From: Archilochus colubris
Lineage: Eukaryota > Chordata > Aves > Apodiformes > Trochilidae
DNA: 64,000 nucleotides
NCBI GenBank assembly: GCA_023079485.1
Contig: CM041084.1
Location: 106,912,967 to 106,976,966, forward strand
Direction of reading: 5' to 3'
In this document: positions 51,901 through 61,357 of the stretch, one piece after another
Layout: each line of letters begins with the position of its first letter
Numbering within the stretch: the stretch's first letter is position 1
Position numbers and translations under genes: made by a program
The notes under the pieces: model-generated
The model's database searches: none
What the model was told of the DNA's origin: nothing
What the model saw: only the letters and a program-made list of their open reading frames with translations

Positions 51901-54900
51901 CCAGATTTGGAGAATGGGGGTGATGCAGGAAGAAAAGAAATCGTCAAGGGCCTATCATGAAATAGGTAAACACAACATTGACTCAGTTGTAAAGACCAAG
52001 GAAGATAAAAGACTAAAGGACTGAAATTCTGTTAAAGGAATTAATATTATGATTTCTCACGTGACATTCCCTGGGGCTGCCAGCAACACGCCTGAGAGAA
52101 GATACTGGTGACAAGTGATACGTTTTCCACTGTCTGCCAAAGCAGAGACAGGCAAGGGAAAATACTTCCACTTGTAGAACTGTAGAGGAAATTTGGGTAT
52201 TTATGTGAAGCAGCTTTGATGAGAACTAGTGATGAACAGATGTAAAACTCTATGATTCTACACTAGACAGCGGAAGAAGAAAGATTATTTCTGTCAGATT
52301 CCTTGGCTCTGAGCAAAAGATTGGAGTGATTACAATCTTACTGACTGTACTTAAATATTCAATAAAAAAGCAATTTATTTTTTACCTGCCAGTAGTGGAT
52401 AACAGGATATATATATATATTTTTTTAAAAAAGATGTTCATGCTTTTTTTAAAGCCATGATGTTTTGGTTGGAAGAGTATGGCAGTTTGAATAATTTTAA
52501 TTTAAGTCTGTCAGAAAGGTAAAATACTAAAAAATTATAAAATGATGAAAAAATTAATGCTGTCCATGGAGGCATAGTCAGAAACTGAATATAATGATGA
52601 CTGTAAGCAGAAAAACATGCAGTTACAATAATCAGAAAGTTTATTGATGAATAGGAAAGTTTGATCAGTCTTTATATTTGTAAAAGCAGTTTTAAAATCT
52701 TGAAAGATTAAGAATACCAAAAATTATGCCCTCTAATCATTGTCATCCCAGACTACATCCCACAGGATGTTGGAAAGATAAAGACTTTAAAATTAATAGA
52801 ACATCTTTAATCTATTGAGCAAAAAAGACCACTAGTTTTCTGTCTGCCCAGATGTAGGCAGAAGAATTAATGAAAACAGGCAGAAGTCTTGCAGTTTGCA
52901 TGTCACTGACAACTGAAAGGAACTGAAACAGCCAGGCAAGCGCAGCTCAGAGCCTGAACCACTGTCAGATACCACACGTAATTCCTGTGCTGTGTCCATC
53001 CACAAAAGAGAAGTGTATGCTTGGCATTTGGAAAAAAAAAAAAAATTAAAAAAGAAATAAAGGCTGCAAGAAGCTCCAGCAAGACCAAGTAGGAATTTTC
53101 ACATGACAGAAGACTGTGCACAGTATGGATAAAGGGTTGGTAACAATATGATGAGCACAGGGACATTTTCATGGTATCAGTTGAAAGCTCTACAGAAAAA
53201 AAGATGAATGGGCTATTACTCTGGAAACAAATGGAGCATTTATTAATTAAGCAGGAAACAGGTGCAGTGGAAACTGTGGTATTCAAAAGCATTATTAGCA
53301 CTGGCAGAATGGACAGGGAAAATATTTAAGGTACATGGATGGAAGAATGGGTTGCAAGTAGTAAGCTTCTGCCCTAAAAGTAAGCTTATCAGCCAAATGT
53401 GATAGTAGTTAATAAATTGGGAAGGAAAGAGGTATGTAAGAGAGGAAATAACTTTCAAATGTATTAGAAGGATGAAAAAACCCAAAAATTAGTCAAAATG
53501 GGCCCGGTCTCTGGACTCATCAGGAAGGGCACTTCAATGAAAGACTTCAGAAAATGTTAGGGGATCTATTCTAGAGGAAAGTCAGGTTCCTGAAAGAGCA
53601 GAGAATAGAGCTGAAGAAAACAGTTACTCCAAATTACTCATTTCCTTGGCATTATAGTGTAGGAAAAACAGAGATAACAGAAAATGAGCACATGTAATGG
53701 CTGGGAGAAAGAAGACATTCGGCCAATGAACCCTCAATATCATTTTCTTTTAGGAAAAAAAGGAAGGAGATCAAACTTGTTTATATCAGAGAAAAACAGT
53801 AAAAAGACATGACCAGAAAATCCAAGCAGTTCTGAGAAGAGCCAGAGATCAAAACCAAAAGTTACAGAAGCTAAAGGAATTGTTTCTGTGTTATCTCAGG
53901 AAAACAGGGAGACCACAGAAAATGCAGGGAGTAAGGAATAAAAATATCCATAGAGTGTAGGGTTTTCTGTGGCAACTGATGTCCATCCAAACTGAGGATC
54001 TAAATAGCTAAATATGCTTCTTAAGAAAACATATGTTTCAAATCTTAGAGGCTTTAAAGAACTTCTCTCTTAAAGTAGTTCATTAAAGAACTTCTCAAGA
54101 AACACAGTAGGACTCAAGGATTTCTTGCTTTCTGACAACTGTCCATTCTGAAAACTCCAACACTATTCTAGCTGTTGTTCCTTAAAAAAAACCTATCTTT
54201 ATCTGGATTATTTCTAAGCACCTTACCTATTACACTACTTTTGATATGGCAGTAGCTTCCATTTAACACATTAGCGATCAAATCCAAATTAAAATTTATA
54301 TTTTAGTACTGCACAGTTTATATTTCTAGTAATGTTCACTCAGAATGGCCCTTGAGATGTGTCAGTAAGCACCTGTTTTCAAAGACAAAATTTTGTATTA
54401 TTGATTTTTTTTAAATGTGGGTATATATTTGTATGTTCGTATAATTATTAAATTGGTAATGAAGAAAAGCTCTATTTGCAGTCAGGTCATAAGACAACTC
54501 TAGCAAAATTTGAAAAAGCAGGGAATCTAATGTCATAAAACTGATTTTTAAACTATCATAAAATGAAAGTTTAAACATATCATGATATTTCAGCACATAT
54601 GTTCTCAAGATTATTTTTATTTGACTTTTTTCATCATTAAGCCCTCTGATTGAGGGGTTATAATTAAGTTTTTTCCACATAATTAATTAATAGAAATACA
54701 TTAAAATTATAATATATATTAAATTTTGATATAAAATATATTTTTCATAGTCCAAATCATCCATCCTGAGTCTTCATGCTTGGGTCAAAAATTTTTTCTG
54801 ACAATTTGCAAAGCTGGTTTGATGTTCCTACAAAAAGGAATACCAAGGAATGTGTTAACATCTAGTACAACTCTAAGCATATCTATTGTGAGACTAGATG

Positions 54901-57900
54901 CCTCCATAAGCTTCAGCAAACTGAAACAGTTGACTTTTGCTGTTTATGTAGTCAACAGAGAGCTTTATTCCCTTCCCTCCTGCCAAACTTGACTGCTAAT
55001 TGCTTTTTGAACATTTACACATTGTCAGAAGTTCTATCAGACTGAAGATGGAGCAATTATTTTCTGCTGGTTATTTTTAAGGAAACCTTACACAGGAAAT
55101 GTCATCCATTAAAGCAGCATGGAATTTTTTCCTAGTGCCACAGGGACTGCTAAAATAACACCTGAAGTGCACAAAGTGATGCTTCTCCACTTGTCTGGCC
55201 CAGGTGCACTCAAGGTTTTGGATAATGTTTATGATGAAACAAAGAAGAAAAATAAAAGACTTTTGATACATTTTGCCCACACAATGGTGAGATAGAGTTA
55301 CCACAGAAAATGCTGTTTATAAAAGTGTTTGCCATTTCATGAATGAGCTGAGGAAACTGTGTTAAGTTTCAGTAATATGAATATGTAATGAAGTTCCAAT
55401 AAAGAGTCAATTGCTGTTTTAACAATAATTTATTGTGGCCTCATAATCCATCCTTAATATATTTTGAGCCAGTTAAAATAGCTACCAAAACCTGAACAAG
55501 AAAGCATTGGTAGGGATTCATGGGTCAGGAATTCTGAGCCTACACAAGTCACTGCAGTTCCATAATGTGGAGTTCTACAGTCCCCACAATGCACTGGAGG
55601 CATCTGCAGGGACAGTTCAGAATAGACTCCATGCAATGTAGTCTGGAAGAAAAACAAGCCCACAGGGTCGAATGAAACACACCTTCAGAACTGTTCTGGA
55701 AGAGAAAAACCATTTACCCATATAAAAAGTAGAAATCCAAATAGCTCTACTGTTCCAGGGAACATAGAAAAATTCTCTTTATAGAGAAACCTTTACATAG
55801 TTGAAAAGAAAAAGTGGTAATTTTGAGCTAAGCATATTTTTCTGTATATTATTGAGCTATTTATCACATAAAAATCAAATTTTTACTTGTATTTAAAATG
55901 AAGATCAGGGACTTGCTTAGATTCTTTCCAAGAATCTCTTCATATGTAGTATCCAGTCTGCATTTACATCTGAGCCACAACTGTAAAATAAAAGAGCATT
56001 CGTGTGCACTTTGTGCATGTATTTTCAAAGGCAATTTCAGTGCTTTATGTGGAAAAGAACTTCTGCAGTTTCACTGGTTTCTTACATTGTGAGCAGAGCA
56101 AAATGTATTCAAAAGAGATGTGAATCATAACCCCCTGGTGAGTGACATTCAAACACGAGCACCATTTATGAAATGATGACTGTAAGTTTCAATAACTTTT
56201 TGACCACAGGTCCCTGGCCTTTATCACTTTTATACCTATGTCCTACATCCTTACCATTAATACTTCACAGAGAGATTTTTCACTCAAACATATTCATTCT
56301 GATTTTGAAAGAAGACAAGTGTTTAAAATTTCAGGCAGTGAAATGAAGCTTAAAATATTTAATCAATCGATCACAAACATTCATTGCTGTGTTTTCAGAA
56401 TTCTATGACAATTCATTCAGGGAAGAAATTCATGACCTTTCCTTATGATAATGTTTCCAATAGCTGAAAGCATCTTTCATCTTCACTTAGACATTAATTG
56501 AAAAAATTGATGGTTCAAGTACAGATGGGCTAGAGAAAGAGGGGCTCAGGATATGAATGAAGAGCATTTATGTGAGGAATTAAAATTAATGGAAAACAAC
56601 AGAACAGGAAATTGTGTTTTGCATTTCCCATCAGCTTACACACTTCACACATGAAGATAATAGATTTTACTTCTGAAAGTTGTTTGGCAGCATGCATCAA
56701 CTTTACTGGTGGTTCTACTCTCTTTCCTTTGGGGAGTAGCTGCAGCCTACGTTAAGAGCATGCACAGACTAGTACTGCTCTGGAAAATCTTGCCCAAAAG
56801 TCACAGATAACAAGGAACATTTTTTTTTCAGTTCATAAGGCTGGGACGTGATAGCATATGTCTGGAAGAAGAATGAAGGGGGTTGATGGTGATGCTATTA
56901 AGAGAACTGGTGCTCTGTCTCTTTTGTCTTGTCATTTCTAAAATCATGAAGCTTAGCACTATAATAAACAACTTTTCACTTGTCCCAGCTTCACTCTGAA
57001 AGATCTGTGGTGGACAGTATTTATACACTAATCTCTTTAAATTTAAATGTCAGTTAAGAGGCTGATGGGATACCAAAATCCTTTTGAACCTGAACAGGAG
57101 TTAGATAACTAGCTACCAATGGTTTGGTTTCCAAAGCCCCTTTCTAGAATTCTCTCAAACAATTCCCTTTCTCTAGGTGCTAGTGAGGCTACAGAGGTGT
57201 AAATAAAGGTAAAAGAGACAAGAGTTGGTTCACTTCACTATAAATTATGGTGCAGCCTAGCAAGATAATGAAAATGTTATTGTTTCATGAATAACAACCA
57301 AATATCCATGATTTAAGGGATGGAGCTGGTTGGGGAAAAGTAGCTTTTTATAATATTAAACTCACGAGAGTTTTTTTCTTGTAAAAGTCATTTCTTCATT
57401 AAAACTGTAATTGAAAAGGGACATACTGTTCAACAAGTTCAGTGTTTTATATATGACATAGAAATCCCACGACGTGTCTAAAAATGAAATTCATATTAAT
57501 CACTGACGTCCTAATCCTCCTGATATAAGATCTATATTCAGGGATATGTTCTCTTCTGAAAAACCAGAATCAACTCTGAAAATGAGATTTTAGATTAGCT
57601 CTTTAGATAGTCTTCTTATAGTCTCATCCATATGACATTTGCTATGTGCTTTCACAGCATCTGGGGATAAAGAGCTTCTCACAGTGCTCGCATTTGTCAT
57701 ACATGGTTAGAAAGCTAAGGTACCATTCATACACTTCACTTTGTAGTTCTTCTGAAAACATCAATCACAATCTGCTACTCTTTCCTCCAGTGATTGGACA
57801 AGCCACTGTTCTGAACACAGCATAAACCTCAAGGTCATTTTTCCCTAATTATTTTGGTCTACTCTAAAAACTTCATAAAAAGTTGTGAAAAACGCAGGCT

Positions 57901-58678
57901 TTTGGAGAGAGACATTTTACTATCTGGCATCTTTCCTTTCTCTGCATTGCTCTTTATTTGTTCTTCCAAATGCATTTTGCAGCAAACTGCAGATACCATT
58001 TATAAATCTGCATTAAAATTCCATCAAAGCTGTCATGGATATGTGTTTCACTATAAGCAGTAAAGGTACCAAAGCCTACTTTATTTTCTAACTCCTTTTT
58101 CTTTCACTCTACATTTTTTGAAAGGAATGTTTGGTTCAGAATTTCTGCTAACATTTCACAGTGGCAATTCAGGTAATAATGTGTAATATAGAAAAAGGCC
58201 TTCCACAAAGTAATCTGATGCTGAGGGAACACTTCAAATATACGCAAGAGCCAGTCAAATCAATGAATTGGGTTTCTTTTCCGAAGAACAAGTTAGGCTA
58301 GCAAAACATTAATCTTTCAATCCATAAAAAAGAATGAGGTATACTGTATTGGACAGAAAATTCATAGCTTTTGAAACTTCTTAAATTCATGTCAAAATAA
58401 TTCTATCCAAGATTCACAAAGCAAAAATAGATTAAACATCAAGAGCATTATTTTAGTTTGTTATTTCCATAATAAGTAAATGCTTTTGCACTTTTTGCAG
58501 GCAGAGCAGAAACATGAATAATATAATGCAAATGTTCTTCCAAGATATTTTAGCACCTTCAGTATTACATTTGTAAAATCTGTATTGTCTTAATCACTTT
58601 ATTAGCAGGCTTGCCAAAAGTACAAAGCTCTGTGCTTTCCACAGCTGTAAAAATAGTAATAATATACAAAACCAAACT
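48977..58678. other. AT-rich non-coding DNA
   Basis: Almost 10 kb with no supported gene. It includes T25 at 49232-49256, a GA-rich run near 50690-50735 and a purine-biased stretch around 53500-54000. The longest open frame (53301 down to 52903, minus, 132 codons) is rich in Phe, Leu, Cys and Ser, as random AT-rich DNA would give, and has no recognisable motif. Confidence 0.62.
49232..49256. repeat. T25 homopolymer
   Basis: Twenty-five consecutive T. Read on the minus strand it could be an old poly(A) tail, but no AATAAA is found at the right distance before it and no retrocopy is recognised. Confidence 0.95.
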
Positions 58679-58684
58679 GTGCAC

Positions 58685-59221
58685 TGTAGTGTAACAAGGC
58701 AACCAGGTGCCCCTAATTGCCAGGGAGTGGGCATGAGCTTGTGTTAAGCCCACCTGTGCCTAATTAGGGCGGGCCCCAACTGCGCATGAGCAGGACCAGG
58801 GGGTCAATAAAAGGTGAGGCCTGAGACACAAGCTCAGCTCAGTCCCGAGCTAGCCAGCAGAGAGGTCAGTCGCTCTTGGAGCACTGTATTACCTTCATTG
58901 CGCCACTAGCGCTCATCGCCCTCAAGGTGAGGCTTTGGTGGCGCAGCTTGCTAAGACAGTACTGCAATGCCAAGGCCCCGGGATCGAGACTCCTCAGAGC
59001 CTCACCCTGAGGGCAATGAGTGCTAATGGCGCAATGAAGGTAATACAGTGCTCCAAGAGCAACTGGCCTCTCTGCTGGCTAGCTTGGGACTGAGCTGAGC
59101 TTGTGTCTCAGGCCTCACCTTTTATTGGCCCCCTGGTCCTGCTCATGCACAGGTGGGCTTAACACAAGCTCATGCCCACTCCCTGGCAATTAGGGGCACC
59201 TGGTTGTCTTGTTACACTACA
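58685..59221. mobile_element. Palindromic LTR-like element with a tRNA-like loop (unrecognised family)
   Basis: The left arm is 58685-58934 and the right arm 58998-59221, with a 63-nt loop between them. Compared by eye, the right arm reversed and complemented matches the left arm with nine substitutions over about 224 aligned bases, all transitions and several at CpG, plus one 26-bp gap. Each arm looks like a short LTR of about 240 bp. It starts TG (58685), carries a CAATAAAAGG box (58805-58814) and has a CA boundary at 58923-58924, after which the inverted repeat continues for ten more bases. On the right arm the mirrored AATAAA reads TTTATT at 59121-59126. Transcribed in full, the element would fold into one long hairpin. 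It has no coding capacity. Alternatives are a foldback DNA transposon, an inverted LTR pair left by aberrant reverse transcription, or a local inverted duplication. Confidence 0.8.
58935..58997 (+). other. tRNA-like loop with A-box-like and B-box-like segments
   Basis: TGGCGCAGCTTG (58939-58950) fits a pol III A-box, and GGATCGAGACT (58981-58991) fits a B-box with an ATCGAGA seven-base T-loop. They are 42 nt apart, close to normal tRNA spacing. The flanking GGTGAGGCT and AGCCTCACC ends of the arms can pair where an acceptor stem would be. The T-stem pairs only partly (three of five, one a wobble). It could be a captured tRNA, a SINE-type head or a decayed tRNA gene. There are no introns or other genes nearby. 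Confidence 0.5.
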
Positions 59222-59227
59222 GTGCAC

Positions 59228-59464
59228 TGTATGGACACTATCTCGTCTGTAGTTTAAAAGATTAACATTAATAAATTTCAGCCCCCTTTTGGCAGGACTT
59301 AGAAGCTAAGTCGCATACACCTTCTTAGAAACTTAATAGTATGTTGCTTTACAGATGTTCAAGGTGAACTGCCAGCACCTAAGAACAAAAAGATTTTTCT
59401 TCATTAGATATTATAGAGACCATGTACAATCCCAAAGTGTTAGAAGTTAAACACATGAGGTAGA
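59228..59464. other. Spacer between the palindromic element and a CR1
   Basis: AT-rich. It could contain very diverged 5' CR1 sequence, but I cannot align it to anything. Confidence 0.5.
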
Positions 59465-61357
59465 AGCCCAGCTTGGCTGAGCAGGGATCTGCTCCTACAA
59501 ATCAGGTAAAAAAAAAGAAAGTGTATGCCCACTGGAAGCTAAGCCAGGTGACATGGGAAAAATACAGCAACTCTGCTGACTACTGTAGGGAGCAAATTTG
59601 AGCAGCCAAAGTTCAACTGGCACTGAAGCTGTCCAGAACTGTGGGAGACAATAAGAAAAGTTTTTTCAAATACATTAATGGCAAAAGGGAGTGTAGAAAC
59701 AACATTGGTCCCTTACAGGAAACAGAGGTCACCTCACCAACAGGAATATAGACAAAGCAGAAGTATTTAATGCATTCTTTGCCTCTGTCTTCAACACTGA
59801 TGATGGATCAAGGGGGACTCAATGCCCAGAACTGGAGGACCATGACTGCAATGAGGATCAACCTTTAGCTGACTCTGAGCTTGTATGGGATCTGCTGCTG
59901 CAGTTAGATCCCTACAAGTCCATGGAGCCCGATGGCATTCATCCAAGAATCCTCAAAGGGCTGTCTGATGTCATCACTAGGTCTCTCTTGATTATTTTTG
60001 GGAGGTCCTGGCAATCTGGAAAGATCCCAGTCAACTAGAAGATGACTAATGTTGTACCAACATTCAAAAAAGGATAAAAGGAGGACCCTGGAAACTACAG
60101 GACAGTTAGTCTAACATCAGTGCTTGGTAAAATTATGGAAGAGATTACTCTGAGAGTTATAGAAAAATGCCATGAAGACAACACAATCATTGGCCACAGC
60201 CAGCACAGCTTCATGAGGGGAAAGTTCTGCTTGTGAAAAAATATCCTTTTATAACAGGGTAACCTGAAAGCAAAGGGATATAATAATTCTGGATTCCAGG
60301 AAAGCTTTTAATGCTGTCTCTCATAGTGTCCTCCTGGATAAAATGTCCATCACACAGCTCGACAACTGTGATATATAATGGGTGAGCAACTGGCTCACAG
60401 GTCAAGCACAGTGGTAACAGTGAATGGGGTAACATCAGGCTGGTAACTGGGCACTATTGGTGTCCTATCCTTGGCCCAGTACTCTTCAACATTTTTATCA
60501 ATTATTTGGATGCAGGATTGGAAGCACTTTTAAATAAGTCTGCAAATAACACAAAACTGGGAGGAGCAGTCTACCTTGTCACAGGCAGGTCCTGGAGAGA
60601 GACCTCAGCAGGTTAGAGAGATGGGAAATCACCAACCCCATGAAGTTTAACAAGGGCAAGTGCAGAATTCTGCACTTGGGACAGAACAACCCTGGTGGCA
60701 AATGGGAATGAGTGGGGATGGAGAGCAGTGAGGCAGAAAGGGACCTGGGGATACTGGTTGATGGCAAACTGAATGTGAGCCAGCAGTGTGACCTGGCAGC
60801 CAGGAGGGACAAATGTGTCCTGGGGTGCACCAAACACAGTGTCATCAGCCATCTAAGAGAAGTGATTGCCTTTCTCTGCTCTGCACTGGTACAGCCTCAC
60901 CTTGAGTACTATGTGCAGTTTTGGGCACTTTAGTATAGAAAAGGCATCAAGCTGTTGGAGAGCATCCAGAGAGTAACAAGGATGCTGAAGGGTCTGGAAG
61001 ACCTACGAGAAACAGCTGAGGTCACTTGGATTGTTCAGTTTGGGGAAAAGGAGACTGAGGGGTGACCTTATAACATTTTACAGATTCCTCAGGAGGGGAA
61101 CAGATAGGACTCTCCTACAATGGTCACTCCTGTGACTGAAGAGAAGACTTGGGGAAATGGTAGGAAGCTGAATCAGGGGAGGCTTAGATTAGATATTAGG
61201 AAAAGTGGTCAGGACACCAAGCCTGCCTGAGTTCAAGAAGCATCTGGATGGCACTTCAGGCCATCAGGTATGATCCTGGGGGTGCCCTACACAGGGACAG
61301 GAGTTGGACTCGATCCTGATGGGTCCTTTCTAACTCAGCATATTCTATGATTCTGTA
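59465..61357 (+). mobile_element. Long, heavily mutated CR1 LINE (most of ORF2 and 3' end)
   Basis: The longest CR1 in the window, about 1.9 kb. In order it shows the linker upstream of the reverse transcriptase (about 59465-59700), the fingers region (Lys-Ser-Met-Glu-Pro-Asp-Gly near 59920), palm remnants including a QHSF-like stretch (about 60200), a decayed active-site segment near 60540, the post-palm C-terminal region, the 3' UTR and a weak tail (TATTCTATGATTCTG, 61341-61355). Stop codons and frameshifts are frequent. The best open piece (60712-60933, 73 codons) carries a Pro-His-Leu-Glu-Tyr segment homologous to the intact frame at 16.1 kb. It is an old, inactive copy. Confidence 0.92.

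Larger units (their letters stand above)
58679..59227. repeat. Candidate target-site duplication GTGCAC around a palindromic element
   Basis: GTGCAC occurs at 58679-58684 and 59222-59227, directly outside the TG and CA ends of the element. A 6-bp duplication fits ERVK-type integration. GTGCAC is its own reverse complement, so the two copies could equally be the outermost bases of the inverted repeat. This must be resolved with an empty site. Confidence 0.5.

Noticed and set aside
52222..52262. Possible CR1 tail (CTATGATTCTA word near 52250)
   Set aside because: The preceding bases do not align convincingly to a CR1 3' UTR, and an 11-base match can arise by chance.
52903..53301. 132-codon minus-strand frame
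   Set aside because: It is Phe/Leu/Cys-rich with no motif, and composition in this AT-rich, purine-biased stretch explains it.
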